From the NCBI GenBank assembly GCA_963775825.1, contig CAVZKY010000049.1:25934-89933 (forward strand): a DNA stretch of 64,000 nt, read 5' to 3'. Positions 1 to 8,790 of this stretch are shown in pieces. The notes under the pieces were generated by a model. The model was not told the DNA's origin. It saw only the letters and a list, made by a program, of their open reading frames with translations, and ran no database searches. A program made the translations under genes and the position numbers. The stretch's first letter is position 1; every line of letters starts with the position of its first letter. This stretch comes from Bog-532 sp963775825. Lineage in GTDB: Bacteria; Actinomycetota; Actinomycetes; Streptosporangiales; Streptosporangiaceae.

Positions 1-423
1 GTCCTGCTGGCGGGACGGTTCGCGCCCATGGCGGGCCGCGTGCTGCTGGCCGCTACCGCCGACCTGTCGTACGAGGCCGTGGGAGGTCTCACCATGGGAG
101 CGGATCCGGTCGCGGCCGCGATGATGCACGCGGCCGCGCGGGACGGCCGCCTGCTTGACGCGTTCGTCGTCCGCAAGGGAGAGAAGGTGCACGGGCTGCA
201 GCGGCGGATCGAGGGTCCCGACGTTGCCGGGCGGCGCGTGCTCGCAGTAGAGGACACCTCGACGACGGGGGGCTCGGTGCTGACGGCCGTGGACGCCCTA
301 CAGGAGGCGGGGGCCGAAGTGGCCGGGGTCGCCGTGCTGGTCGACCGCGGCGCCGCGGAACGCATTACCGGTCTCGGCCTGCCGTACCGGGCAGCTTATG
401 TCCAGGCCGATCTGGGCGTCTGA
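1..423 (+). CDS. pyrE: Orotate phosphoribosyltransferase, C-terminal part (cut by window edge)
   Basis: The frame is open from base 1 and ends at TGA 421-423, so the start lies outside the window. The visible 140 residues carry the phosphoribosyltransferase signature VLAVEDTSTTGGS, the loop that binds the PRPP phosphates, preceded by VRKGEKVHG, the flexible loop with catalytic lysine typical of orotate phosphoribosyltransferase. The enzyme joins orotate to PRPP to give OMP in pyrimidine synthesis, in the cytoplasm. Gene order pyrE followed by fba and DUF3151 is the common actinobacterial one. The remaining part looks intact. Confidence 0.9.
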   Translation, partial: VLLAGRFAPMAGRVLLAATADLSYEAVGGLTMGADPVAAAMMHAAARDGRLLDAFVVRKGEKVHGLQRRIEGPDVAGRRVLAVEDTSTTGGSVLTAVDALQEAGAEVAGVAVLVDRGAAERITGLGLPYRAAYVQADLGV

Positions 424-454
424 CCACTCGGCCCGGAGCCCCGCAGCCTCGAGC

Positions 455-574
455 TCAGAGCGACCCGTACAGCGCGAGGCCGCCCACGACGAGCAGCATG
501 ATGAGGACGACAATGCCGCTACCGACCGCCACGTAGCGGCCGGTTCCATGAGGATCTGACTTATGTCGGCCCAC
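455..574 (-). CDS. Small single-pass membrane protein, 39 aa
   Basis: A short frame from GTG at 574 to TGA at 455. The first 13 residues are polar and basic (starts MGRHKSDPHG), then comes one clear hydrophobic helix of about 20 residues (GIVVLIMLLVVGGLALY) and a three-residue tail. Codons are strongly GC3 biased, as in real genes here. It lies between the end of pyrE and the end of the DedA gene, on the DedA strand. The ribosome site is weak, with only a C-rich tract before the GTG, so the start is the least certain part. I do not recognise a function; a small inner-membrane protein or subunit is the plain reading. Confidence 0.5.
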   Translation of the reverse strand: MGRHKSDPHGTGRYVAVGSGIVVLIMLLVVGGLALYGSL

Positions 575-624
575 GGGGGGAGATTAACCCGCGAGCCTGG
601 CCGATGGACGTCTTTATCCCGAAT

Positions 625-1350
625 TCAGCCATGGTCGGCGCCTGTCCGGCCGTTGGCCTCGGGGATGTTCGTGTCCGGCGGATCGGCCTGCTGCGGCCCG
701 GCCCGGCGCGGTCCCGCGTGCCGCGGCCCGGCCGCGCGCGGCCCGGGTGTCTCCGCCACCCCGGCCGCCTCCCGGCGGAACGCACGCAGCCGGATGAACA
801 CGAAGCCGACGATGGCCGCGACCACCAGGACGACGACGATGTACCCGGCGATCGAGACGTCATGGGCGACACTGTTCCACGCACTGCCCACCGCGTAGCC
901 GATGGCCGAGAACGTAGCGACATAGATGACGGTGCCGATCGCGCTGAGTACCGCGAACCGGCCCAGCGGCATCTCGGTGAGGCCCGCGACGATGGACGCG
1001 AAGGCGCGTACGACGGGAATCATTCGCGCCACCGGGATGGCCCAGGAACCACGCCCGGCCAGGAACCGCTCGGCCCGGTCCACGTCCGAGCGGGTGATCA
1101 GCACGTACCGGCCGAGCTTGTCCACCAGCGGACGGCCGCCCCAGCGGCCCACGGCGAAGGACGTGCACGACCCGGCGAGCTCGGCCAGCGAGCCGATGAT
1201 GATCACCAGCGGCAGGCTGAGGTGCCCTTGATAGGCCAGCACTCCCGCGAAGCCGAAGGTGATCTCCGAGGAAATCGGCACGCAGCACGCCTCGAGAAAA
1301 CCGAACAGGATGAGCGCGCCATAGCCCGCTGAGGTCAGGAAACTCTCCAT
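625..1350 (-). CDS. DedA family membrane protein
   Basis: DedA/SNARE-associated (VTT) family integral membrane protein; members act in the cytoplasmic membrane in lipid carrier recycling and membrane homeostasis. The start MESFLTSAGYG at 1350 is chosen over an upstream start because CTGGAGG lies 6 bases before it. The E..PISSE motif near the N terminus, the G-rich loop GRWGGR and the R-containing FAGRGSWAIPVARMIPVVR-type block (about residues 92-115) are family marks. Four to five hydrophobic segments precede a basic, proline/alanine-rich cytoplasmic tail of about 45 residues with repeated AGP(R/Q) units. It is divergent from fba. Length 241 aa against about 200 for the family core; the tail explains the difference. 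Confidence 0.85.
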   Translation of the reverse strand: MESFLTSAGYGALILFGFLEACCVPISSEITFGFAGVLAYQGHLSLPLVIIIGSLAELAGSCTSFAVGRWGGRPLVDKLGRYVLITRSDVDRAERFLAGRGSWAIPVARMIPVVRAFASIVAGLTEMPLGRFAVLSAIGTVIYVATFSAIGYAVGSAWNSVAHDVSIAGYIVVVLVVAAIVGFVFIRLRAFRREAAGVAETPGPRAAGPRHAGPRRAGPQQADPPDTNIPEANGRTGADHG

Positions 1351-1474
1351 AGGCCTCCAGTTGTACCGTATTCGAGTTGCCAACGGGCCCCGAGCGGGCC
1401 ACGGCCCCTCTTACCCAAGGCGGCCCGGCTTAGCAATACTGGGACCCCACGGAACAATCGGAAAGGTCAAGACA

Positions 1475-2494
1475 ATGCCAGTCGCGACTCCGGAGATTTA
1501 CGCCCAGATGCTCGACCGAGCCAAGCAGCAGGGCTTCGCGTATCCGGCGATCAATGTGACATCCACCCAGACGCTCAACGCGGCCCTGAGCGGTTTCGCC
1601 CGCGCCGAGAGCGACGGGATCATCCAGATCTCCACGGGTGGCGCCGAGTACCTGTCCGGCTCGGTCAAGGACATGGTGACGGGGGCGAGCGCGCTCGCGG
1701 AGTTCGCCCACACGGTCGCGGCCCAGATCCCGGTCTACGTGGCGCTGCACACCGACCACTGCCCCAAGGGAAAACTGGACGGGTACATGCGTCCGCTGGT
1801 GCAACTGTCCCAGGAGCGGGTGGCCCGCGGCCAGGAACCGCTGTTCCAGTCACACATGTGGGACGGGTCGGCTGTACCGCTGGACCAGAACCTGGACATC
1901 GCCTCCGAACTGCTCGATGAGTGCGCCAAGGCCCGCATCATCATGGAGATGGAGATCGGCGTGGTCGGCGGCGAGGAAGACGGCGTGGTCGGGGAAATAA
2001 ACGAAAAGCTGTACAGCACCCCAGACGACGCGCTTGCCGTGGCCGAGCGGCTCGGCCTCGGTGAGCGCGGCCGGTACATACTGGCCGCTACGTTTGGCAA
2101 CGTGCACGGGGTCTACAAGCCCGGCCACGTCAAGCTGCGGCCCCCGGTGCTCAAGGAGATCCAGGAGGCGGTCGGGGCCAAGTACGGCCGGGAGAAGCCG
2201 TTCAACCTGGTCTTCCACGGCGGGTCCGGCTCGGCACTGGAGGAGATCCGCGAGGCCATCTCCTACGGCGTGGTGAAGATGAACGTCGACACCGACACGC
2301 AATACGCCTTCACCCGGCCGATCGCGGGCCACATGCTTACCAAGTACGACGGCGTGCTGAAGGTGGACGGCGACGTCGGCCGGAAGAAGGACTACGACCC
2401 GCGGGCCTGGGGCAAGGCGGGCGAGCAGGGTATGGCCGACCGTGTCGTGCACGCCTGCGAGGACCTGCTGTCCGTCGGCCACCACATGGCCTGA
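1475..2494 (+). CDS. fba: Class II fructose-bisphosphate aldolase
   Basis: Zinc-dependent aldolase of 339 aa, splitting fructose-1,6-bisphosphate to DHAP and glyceraldehyde-3-phosphate in glycolysis, and the reverse in gluconeogenesis. Visible marks: ALHTDHC (about 90-96) with zinc and catalytic residues, EMEIGVVGGEEDG, NVHGVYKPG with zinc histidine, VFHGGSGS phosphate loop and KMNVDTDTQ near the C terminus. The ATG at 1475 has GGAAAGG nine bases upstream; the longer frame from 1361 is unlikely because it has no family homology and lies across the DedA promoter. DUF3151 follows after 17 bases, probably cotranscribed. Confidence 0.97.
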   Translation: MPVATPEIYAQMLDRAKQQGFAYPAINVTSTQTLNAALSGFARAESDGIIQISTGGAEYLSGSVKDMVTGASALAEFAHTVAAQIPVYVALHTDHCPKGKLDGYMRPLVQLSQERVARGQEPLFQSHMWDGSAVPLDQNLDIASELLDECAKARIIMEMEIGVVGGEEDGVVGEINEKLYSTPDDALAVAERLGLGERGRYILAATFGNVHGVYKPGHVKLRPPVLKEIQEAVGAKYGREKPFNLVFHGGSGSALEEIREAISYGVVKMNVDTDTQYAFTRPIAGHMLTKYDGVLKVDGDVGRKKDYDPRAWGKAGEQGMADRVVHACEDLLSVGHHMA

Positions 2495-2511
2495 ACTGCT
2501 ATAGGAGCCGC

Positions 2512-3216
2512 ATGGATCCCAAGAACCTGCTCGCCGGGCCCGGTCTCAGCGCCGGGCCCGGGGCGACCTATCTCCCCGCCGACCCCGAGGCGGACGAGGC
2601 GCTCCGGTCGGGCCAGGACCCGACCGATGTCGCGGCCCGCTTCCCAGCGTCCTCGGCCGCCTGGGCCGCGCTGGCAGAGCGGGCGTTCGGCAACGGCGAG
2701 GCCGTTGCCGCGTACGCCTACGCCCGGACCGGGTACCACCGCGGGCTCGACCAGCTTCGCCGGGCGGGCTGGCGCGGTAACGGCCCGGTGCCCTGGGCGC
2801 ACGAGCCTAACCGCGGCTTCCTCCGGTCCCTGCACATGCTCGGGTCCGCCGCCGCCGTGATCGGTGAGGACGACGAGGCGGCACGCTGCCGCCAGTTCCT
2901 GGCCGAGAGCAGCCCCGAAGCCGCAGAGGTACTCGCGGACAGCACCGGACGCGGGTTACGGACCGTGCCGGAGCGAAGCTCCGACCGCCTAGCGAACCGG
3001 GCCTCCGGCCCGGTGAGCGGCGGTGCTACGGCGAGCACCCCAGCGGGGCGCGAAGCGCAGCGGGGGGTTCCAGGGGGGTTCGCCCCCCAGGCCAGCACAG
3101 CGCAGCGGGGGGTTCCAGGGGGGTCGCCCCCCAGGCCAGCACAGCGCAGCGGGGTTCCGGGGGGTGGCCCCAGGGCCAATACAGCGCGGCGGGGGTCCCA
3201 GGGGTCGTCCTCCTGA
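2512..3216 (+). CDS. DUF3151 family protein with repeat-derived C-terminal tail
   Basis: The first about 145 residues match the actinobacterial DUF3151 family, an all-helical protein of unknown function regularly found next to fba (for example GYHRGLDQLRRAGWRG and EPNRGFLRSLHMLG). ATG 2512 follows TAGGAG by 6 bases and fba by 17. Residues from about 150 to 234 are not family sequence: they are Gly/Pro/Arg-rich and translate four head-to-tail copies of a G-rich palindromic repeat at 3055-3210, giving repeated QRGVPGG units. The natural stop has probably been lost and the frame runs through an intergenic repeat. The N-terminal domain should fold; the tail is likely disordered. Confidence 0.85.
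   Translation: MDPKNLLAGPGLSAGPGATYLPADPEADEALRSGQDPTDVAARFPASSAAWAALAERAFGNGEAVAAYAYARTGYHRGLDQLRRAGWRGNGPVPWAHEPNRGFLRSLHMLGSAAAVIGEDDEAARCRQFLAESSPEAAEVLADSTGRGLRTVPERSSDRLANRASGPVSGGATASTPAGREAQRGVPGGFAPQASTAQRGVPGGSPPRPAQRSGVPGGGPRANTARRGSQGSSS
3055..3210. repeat. Four tandem G-rich palindromic repeats, about 40-45 bp each
   Basis: Units begin at 3055, 3100, 3144 and 3184, each starting GCGCAGCGGGG (last copy GCGCGGCGGGG), followed by a G run, TTCCAGG or similar, a C run and CAGGCCAGCACA. Each unit holds a short inverted repeat (GGGGGG...CCCCCC), so each copy can form a hairpin. Units 1 and 2 are nearly identical; 3 and 4 are shortened and diverged. They lie inside the end of the DUF3151 frame. 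Confidence 0.85.
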
Positions 3217-3245
3217 GTAAACACAGGGTAATGTCGATGGGTAAG

Positions 3246-3310
3246 AGCCCCTGGGCCGCAGTGTCGTGTCCCGACTTGCATAGCGCCGACGTGCAGCGCC
3301 ACCAGGGGCT
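3246..3310 (+). promoter_or_regulatory. Inverted repeat in purA leader
   Basis: AGCCCCTGG at 3246-3254 is exactly complementary to CCAGGGGCT at 3302-3310, spacer 47 bases, ending about 30 bases before the purA ATG. In RNA this would make a 9-bp long-range stem in the 5' untranslated region; it could end DUF3151 transcription or control purA. Function is inferred only. Confidence 0.35.
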
Positions 3311-3340
3311 TCGCAGTGCCTATCCAGAAGGGACAGCCCC

Positions 3341-4624
3341 ATGCCGGCCATTGTGCTCGTCGGCGCCCAGTGGGGCGACGAAGGTAAGGGCAAGGCGACC
3401 GACCTGCTCGGCAACCGGGTCCATTACGTCGTCCGGTACCAGGGCGGCAACAACGCGGGTCACACCGTGGTCGTCGGTGATGAGAGCTACGCCCTGCATA
3501 TGCTCCCGTCCGGGGTCATCTCGCCCGGCGTCGTGCCCGTCATCGGCAACGGCGTCGTGGTGGATCCGCGCGTCCTGCTGGAGGAGATCGACGCCCTGCA
3601 GGCCCGCGGCGTATCCTGCGTCAAGCTGCTGATCTCGGCCAACGCCCACCTGATTATGCCTTACCACCGCGCCCTCGACAGGGTGACGGAACGCTATCTG
3701 GGCAGCGCCCGGATCGGTACCACCGGCCGCGGGATCGGGCCCACCTACGGCGACAAGATCGCCCGGGTCGGGATCCGCGTCCAGGACCTCTTCGATCCCG
3801 GCATTTTCCGGCAGAAGCTGGAACTGGTGCTGCGCGAGAAGAACCAGCTGCTGACCAAGATCTACAACCGCCGCGCCATCGAGCCGGGCCCGATCGCCGA
3901 CGAGTACATCGGCTACGGCGAGCGGCTGCGCCCGTATGTCGCGGACACCGGCCTGGTCCTCGGCCAGGCCCTGGACGAGGACCGCGTCGTGCTGCTCGAG
4001 GGGGCCCAGGCGACCATGCTCGACGTCGACCACGGCACCTACCCGTTCGTCACGTCGTCCTCGCCGACCGCGGGCGGCGCGTGCGCCGGGTCGGGTATCG
4101 GCCCCACCCGGATCACGAAGGTCATCGGGGTCGTCAAGGCATACACCACCCGGGTCGGCGCCGGCCCCTTCCCCACCGAACTGACCGACGAGCAGGGTGA
4201 GTGGCTGCGCAAGACCGGCGGGGAGTATGGCGTCACGACCGGCCGGCCCCGCCGCACCGGCTGGTTCGACACGGTTGTCGCCCGCTATTCGACCCGGGTG
4301 AACGGCATCACGGACTACTTCCTCACCAAGCTGGACGTGCTGTCCAGCCTGGACAAGGTGCCGGTGTGCGTGGCGTACGAAGTCGACGGCAAGCGCTGCA
4401 GCGAACTGCCCACCACGCAGACCGAGTTCCACCATGCGCGCCCGGTGTATGAGTACCTGGACGGCTGGTGGGAGGACATCTCGCAGGCCCAGTCCTTCCC
4501 TGACCTGCCGCCGAACGCGCAGCGCTACGTGCAGGCCATCGAGGAAATGATCGGCGCCCCGGTCTGCGCGGTGGGAGTCGGCCCCCGCCGCGACCAGACC
4601 CTGCAGATCAGTGACCTGATCTGA
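3341..4624 (+). CDS. purA: Adenylosuccinate synthetase
   Basis: 427 aa, the normal family length. It condenses IMP and aspartate with GTP to adenylosuccinate, first committed step to AMP. The N terminus holds the GTP/IMP loop QWGDEGKGK (about 10-18) with catalytic Asp and Lys, GTTGRGIGPTYGDK (about 127-140) binds IMP, and GVTTGRPRRTGW lies near 300. ATG 3341 follows AGAAGGG by 8 bases. Purine genes purD and purB follow on the same strand after a 54-base gap, so one purine operon is possible. Confidence 0.98.
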   Translation: MPAIVLVGAQWGDEGKGKATDLLGNRVHYVVRYQGGNNAGHTVVVGDESYALHMLPSGVISPGVVPVIGNGVVVDPRVLLEEIDALQARGVSCVKLLISANAHLIMPYHRALDRVTERYLGSARIGTTGRGIGPTYGDKIARVGIRVQDLFDPGIFRQKLELVLREKNQLLTKIYNRRAIEPGPIADEYIGYGERLRPYVADTGLVLGQALDEDRVVLLEGAQATMLDVDHGTYPFVTSSSPTAGGACAGSGIGPTRITKVIGVVKAYTTRVGAGPFPTELTDEQGEWLRKTGGEYGVTTGRPRRTGWFDTVVARYSTRVNGITDYFLTKLDVLSSLDKVPVCVAYEVDGKRCSELPTTQTEFHHARPVYEYLDGWWEDISQAQSFPDLPPNAQRYVQAIEEMIGAPVCAVGVGPRRDQTLQISDLI

Positions 4625-4678
4625 TGCGGCACCGTCGGGTGGGCCGCCAGCGGCCGGAAAGTGGCCGGTAGGCTCGCC

Positions 4679-5998
4679 GTGCGCGTTCTAGTGATCGGTT
4701 CCGGGGGCCGGGAGCACGCCATCGTACGTGCGCTCGCCCAGGATCCGGCCGTGACCGGCCTGCACGCCGCGCCGGGCAACCCGGGGATCGCAGCGTTGGC
4801 GGACACCGCCCCGGTCGCCGCGTCGGATCCGGCAGATATCGCCGCGCTGACCCGGAAACTCGCTGCCGACCTGGTGGTGATCGGGCCAGAGGCACCTCTG
4901 GTGGCCGGTGCCGCCGACGCGGTGCGCGACCTCGGGGTCCCGTGCTTCGGGCCGGGCGCCGCCGCGGCCATGATCGAGGGCTCCAAGACGTTCGCCAAGG
5001 AGATCATGGCCGAGGCCGGCATCCCGACTGCCGCCGCACGGACCTGCGTGACGGCTGCGCAAGCGGACGCGGCCCTGGAGCAGTTCGGGCCGCCGTACGT
5101 GGTGAAGGATGACGGCCTGGCGGCCGGAAAGGGCGTGCTCGTCACCACGGACGCCGAGGCCGCCCGCGCGCACGCCCGGTCAGCGGCCAAGGTCGTCATC
5201 GAGGAGTTCCTCGACGGCCCCGAGGTGTCGCTGTTCGCGGTCTGCGACGGGTGCGCGGCCGTGCCGCTGATCCCGGCCCAGGACTTCAAGCGGGCGCGCG
5301 ACGGCGATCTCGGCCCCAATACCGGCGGCATGGGCGCCTACACCCCGCTCCCATGGGCCCCGGCCGGCCTGACCAACGAGGTCATGGCCTCGGTCGTGCT
5401 ACCGGCGGTGGACGCCTTGCGCCGGCGCGGAGCCCCGTACCAGGGGCTGCTGTACGCGGGCCTGAGCCTCACCGCAGCAGGCGTCAAGGTGGTCGAATTC
5501 AACGCCCGCTTTGGCGATCCGGAGACCCAGGTGGTCCTGGACCGGCTGGAGACGCCGCTGGGCGGCCTGCTGTACGCAGCGGCCACCGGCGACCTCGCCG
5601 GGCTGGCCGCGCTGCGCTGGCGACCGGGCGCGGCGGTGACGGTGGTCATCGCCGCCGAGGGCTACCCCGGGCGGCCGGTGACCGGGGACGTCATCAGCGG
5701 CCTGGATCAATCCATGAGCGTGCCCGGTGCGTATGTCCTGCAGGCTGGCACGGCCAGTGGGACCGACGGCGTACTACGGTCCAGCGGCGGCCGGGTTCTG
5801 GACGTGGTCGGCACGGGCGGAAATATCGCAGCCGCCCGTGCCGCCGCCTACGAAGCGGCCGGCAAAATTCAGCTACGCGGCGGCTGGTGGCGCACCGACA
5901 TCGCCGCAGCCGCGGCCCGCGCCTCAGAACGCAACGGCGCCGGCAGCGGTGCCGAGACGGCCAGGGGCATGCGCGGGGAAGGGGCGAACGGAACGTGA
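4679..5998 (+). CDS. purD: Phosphoribosylamine-glycine ligase (GAR synthetase)
   Basis: ATP-grasp enzyme joining glycine to phosphoribosylamine, step 2 of purine synthesis. The GTG at 4679 gives a start MRVLVIGSGGREHAI, the usual Rossmann-like N terminus, with GTAGG six bases upstream; an earlier GTG at 4661 would add six residues. KDDGLAAGKGV (ATP-grasp loop), GPNTGGMGAY and EFNARFGDPETQ are visible in the expected order. The last about 25 residues form a Gly/Ala-rich tail beyond family length. Its TGA overlaps the purB GTG by 3 bases (GTGA), implying translational coupling. Confidence 0.97.
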   Translation: MRVLVIGSGGREHAIVRALAQDPAVTGLHAAPGNPGIAALADTAPVAASDPADIAALTRKLAADLVVIGPEAPLVAGAADAVRDLGVPCFGPGAAAAMIEGSKTFAKEIMAEAGIPTAAARTCVTAAQADAALEQFGPPYVVKDDGLAAGKGVLVTTDAEAARAHARSAAKVVIEEFLDGPEVSLFAVCDGCAAVPLIPAQDFKRARDGDLGPNTGGMGAYTPLPWAPAGLTNEVMASVVLPAVDALRRRGAPYQGLLYAGLSLTAAGVKVVEFNARFGDPETQVVLDRLETPLGGLLYAAATGDLAGLAALRWRPGAAVTVVIAAEGYPGRPVTGDVISGLDQSMSVPGAYVLQAGTASGTDGVLRSSGGRVLDVVGTGGNIAAARAAAYEAAGKIQLRGGWWRTDIAAAAARASERNGAGSGAETARGMRGEGANGT

Positions 5999-7302
5999 TC
6001 AGCCGGTACACGCTTCCCGAAATGGGCCACGTCTGGAGCGAGGCGCACAAGTACGAGCTCTGGTGCCGGGTCGAGACGCTGGTCCTCGAGGCCAACGCCC
6101 GGGCCGGGACCGTCCCGGCCGACAGCGTCCCCCCGGTACGTGCGGCGGCACCGCCCACCCCCGAGGCGGTCACCGCGGTCGAAGCGGTCACTGACCACGA
6201 CGTGATCGCCTTCCTGACCGCCTGGGCTGACAACACCTCCCCGCGCAGCGCCGCCGCCTGGGTCCACTTCGGGATGACGTCGTTGGATCTGGTGGACACC
6301 GCGCTGGCCGTGCAGCTCACCGAGGCGACCGACATCCTGCTGGCCAAGTCCACCGCCCTGGTGGCTGCGCTGCGCGAGCACGCGCTGGCGCACCGGGCCA
6401 CGCTGCGGCCGGGGCGGACGCACGGGATCCACGCCGAGCCGGACGTGTGGGGCCACCGGGTGGCGGACTTCGCCTTCGCGGCCGCGCGCGCCCGCGACCG
6501 CATCCGCCGGGCGCGCGACGCCGTGGCGGTAGGGAAGCTGTCCGGCCCGGTAGGCAACTACTCCAACATCGCCCCCGAGGTTGAGGCGGCGGTCATGCCG
6601 GAGCTCGGCCTGCGGCCGGCGGACGTCGCTACCCAGGTCGTGATGCGCGACGGGATCGCCGAATGGGTCAGCGCCCTGGCCCTGGCCGCGACCGTGTGCG
6701 AGGCGGTGGCGCTGGAGGTCCGGCATAGCCAGCGCACCGAGGTCCGCGAGCTGTCCGAGCCTTTCGGCCGGGGCCAGAAGGGCTCCTCGGCCATGCCGCA
6801 CAAAAAGAACCCGATCCGCTCCGAGCGGATCTGCGGGCTGGCCCGGGTGGTGCGCGGTTACGTCACCCCGGTGATGGAAGGCATCCCGCTGTGGCACGAG
6901 CGTGACATCTCGCACTCCAGCGTGGAGCGGATCGCGCTGCCCGACGCGGCGATCGCCGTCGATTACCTGCTGCACCTGACGACCGGTCTGGTCGAAGGGC
7001 TGGTGGTCGACGCGAGGCGGATGCGGGCCAACCTGGACGCCACCGGCGGCCTCATCTACTCCTCGGCGGCGCTGCTCGAGCTGGTCGCATCCGGTCTGGC
7101 CCGCGAGGAGGCGTACGCCCTGGTCCAGGCGGCAGCGATGGAAACCTGGAACGAGGGCGTCCCGTTCCGGGATGCGCTGCGCAAGGAGGCCGCCGCCCGC
7201 GGGCAGGCGATCGACGAGGCGCGGCTCGACGAAGCGTGTCGCCCCGAGCGCTATGTGGCGCGTCTGGGGCCGGTGTTTTTCCGGCTGGAGGGGCTGACAT
7301 GA
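5995..7302 (+). CDS. purB: Adenylosuccinate lyase
   Basis: 435 aa fumarase/aspartase superfamily enzyme that releases fumarate from SAICAR and from adenylosuccinate. The signature GSSAMPHKKNPIRSE (about 260-275) and GKLSGPVGNYSN substrate loop are present, as is HFGMTSLDLVDTA. The GTG start at 5995 overlaps the end of purD and has a purine-rich GGGGAAGGGG 10 bases upstream; the frame is open much further upstream, inside purD, but without homology. purC, often the next gene in actinobacteria, is absent here. Confidence 0.97.
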   Translation: MISRYTLPEMGHVWSEAHKYELWCRVETLVLEANARAGTVPADSVPPVRAAAPPTPEAVTAVEAVTDHDVIAFLTAWADNTSPRSAAAWVHFGMTSLDLVDTALAVQLTEATDILLAKSTALVAALREHALAHRATLRPGRTHGIHAEPDVWGHRVADFAFAAARARDRIRRARDAVAVGKLSGPVGNYSNIAPEVEAAVMPELGLRPADVATQVVMRDGIAEWVSALALAATVCEAVALEVRHSQRTEVRELSEPFGRGQKGSSAMPHKKNPIRSERICGLARVVRGYVTPVMEGIPLWHERDISHSSVERIALPDAAIAVDYLLHLTTGLVEGLVVDARRMRANLDATGGLIYSSAALLELVASGLAREEAYALVQAAAMETWNEGVPFRDALRKEAAARGQAIDEARLDEACRPERYVARLGPVFFRLEGLT

Positions 7303-7497
7303 CAGCAAATCGTGTCAAGCCTCCGCTCTGGCCCGGGGCTAATGGAATACTGGGCAGCGCCTTGGCGCGGGGGGCCCGCCATGGTTTCGATCGTCCCCGC
7401 GCCCGGCAGGACGACCGCACGGCCCGCCCGCGAGCCCGGACTGTACCCGGCCATGTGCCGGTTTCATTCACCACCCCTCGACAGGAGTTGCATCCAT

Positions 7498-8790
7498 ATG
7501 ACGATGGGCACTGAGACCCGTTACCGCGTACGGGGCGGAACGCCGCTGCACGGCACCGTTTTCGTACAGGGCGCGAAGAACGCCGCGCTCAAGATGATCG
7601 CGGCGTCGCTTCTCGCCTCCAAGGGCCGTACGGTCCTGCGGAACGTGCCGCCCATTGAAGATGTGCGGCGTGCCGTCGAGCTGGCGCAGGCGGTCGGGGC
7701 CATCGTGGAGTTCCACGAGTCGGAGCGGACCCTGGTGGTCGACGCCTCCCGGCTGAACAGCCCGGTGCTGCCAGCCGAGATCGCCCGGCGGTTCCGCGGC
7801 TCAGTGCTGTTCGTTCCGGCCCTGCTGCACCGTCTCGGTGAGGCCGTGATAGAGGGCATCGGCGGATGCAACCTCGGTGACCGCAACCTGGACTTCCACT
7901 ACCGCGGTTTTGCCCGGCTCGGCGCCGTGGTTGACGAGGGCGAATCGGTCATCCACATCAAGGCCGGCTCGGGCGGGCTGCGCGGGGCCCACTTGTACCT
8001 GGACACCCCGTCCCATACCGGGACCGAGAACCTGATCATGGCCGCCTCGCTCGCGCCGGGCACCACCATCATCGACAACGCGGCCCAGGAGCCGGAGGTG
8101 CTCGACGTCATCGCCTTCCTGACCAAGATGGGCGCGCGGATCACGGGCGGCGGCACCGGCTTCGTGACCGTGGAAGGGGTCAGCGAGCTGGCGGCCGTCG
8201 AGCACACGGTGATGCCGGACCGGATCGACGCGGGCGTTTTCGCCATGGCCGCGGCGATCACCGGTGGCGAACTGAACCTGGTGGGCGGCTCGCTCGAGCA
8301 CTTCGGGGTCGTGCGGTGGAAGCTGGAGCAGATGGGCGTGGAGTTCTCCACGCAGGGTGCGGTGCTCCAGGTCCGGCGGACCAATCCGCTGCGGCCGATC
8401 AATGTCATCACCTCGCCGTATCCCGGCTTCGCGACCGACCTCCAGTCACCCATCATGGCGCTCGGCTGTCTCGCCGAGGGGTCGAGCTACATCCGCGAGA
8501 CCATCTTCGACGGGCGCTACACCCTCGTGGGCGAGCTCAACAAGATGGGCGCGAAGGTCGAAGTGGACGGGAACGTGGCCATCGTGCACGGCCCGAATAC
8601 CTTGCACGGAGCCGAGGTGGTGGCCCACGAGCTGCGCACCGGTGTCGCCCTGATCCTGGCCGGCCTGATCGCCGAGGGCGAGACGGTGGTGGCGCCGGGC
8701 TACGTGATAGACCGCGGGCATGCGTCGCTGGCCCAGCGGCTCACCACGCTCGGCGCCGACATCACGGTGGAACAGGCCCCCTCGGTATAA
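7498..8790 (+). CDS. murA: UDP-N-acetylglucosamine 1-carboxyvinyltransferase (MurA-type)
   Basis: 430 aa EPT-family enzyme that would transfer enolpyruvate from PEP to UDP-GlcNAc, first step of peptidoglycan precursor synthesis. Key residues are kept: Lys in GAKNAALK (about 27-32), the catalytic Cys in GIGGCNLGDR (fosfomycin-sensitive type rather than the Asp variant), Asp in ATDLQSP and Arg in DGRYTLVGELNKMGA. ATG 7498 is preceded by ACAGGAG at 10 bases; the frame open from 7312 lacks homology before this. The GDRN in place of the usual GARP suggests a divergent paralogue, so a secondary MurA is possible. Not overlapped with purB; 195 bases separate them. Confidence 0.88.
   Translation: MTMGTETRYRVRGGTPLHGTVFVQGAKNAALKMIAASLLASKGRTVLRNVPPIEDVRRAVELAQAVGAIVEFHESERTLVVDASRLNSPVLPAEIARRFRGSVLFVPALLHRLGEAVIEGIGGCNLGDRNLDFHYRGFARLGAVVDEGESVIHIKAGSGGLRGAHLYLDTPSHTGTENLIMAASLAPGTTIIDNAAQEPEVLDVIAFLTKMGARITGGGTGFVTVEGVSELAAVEHTVMPDRIDAGVFAMAAAITGGELNLVGGSLEHFGVVRWKLEQMGVEFSTQGAVLQVRRTNPLRPINVITSPYPGFATDLQSPIMALGCLAEGSSYIRETIFDGRYTLVGELNKMGAKVEVDGNVAIVHGPNTLHGAEVVAHELRTGVALILAGLIAEGETVVAPGYVIDRGHASLAQRLTTLGADITVEQAPSV

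Noticed and set aside
604..1332. Long plus-strand open frame opposite the DedA gene
   Set aside because: Typical antisense frame of a GC-rich gene: Asp/Gly/Arg-rich, no homology, and the DedA frame is well supported.
3055..3210. CRISPR array
   Set aside because: Adjacent units without unique spacers; palindromic G/C runs instead.
7299..7514. Frame starting at the ATG that overlaps the purB stop
   Set aside because: No homology to purC or another pur gene, Arg/Pro-rich, and it runs into the murA-like start in another frame.
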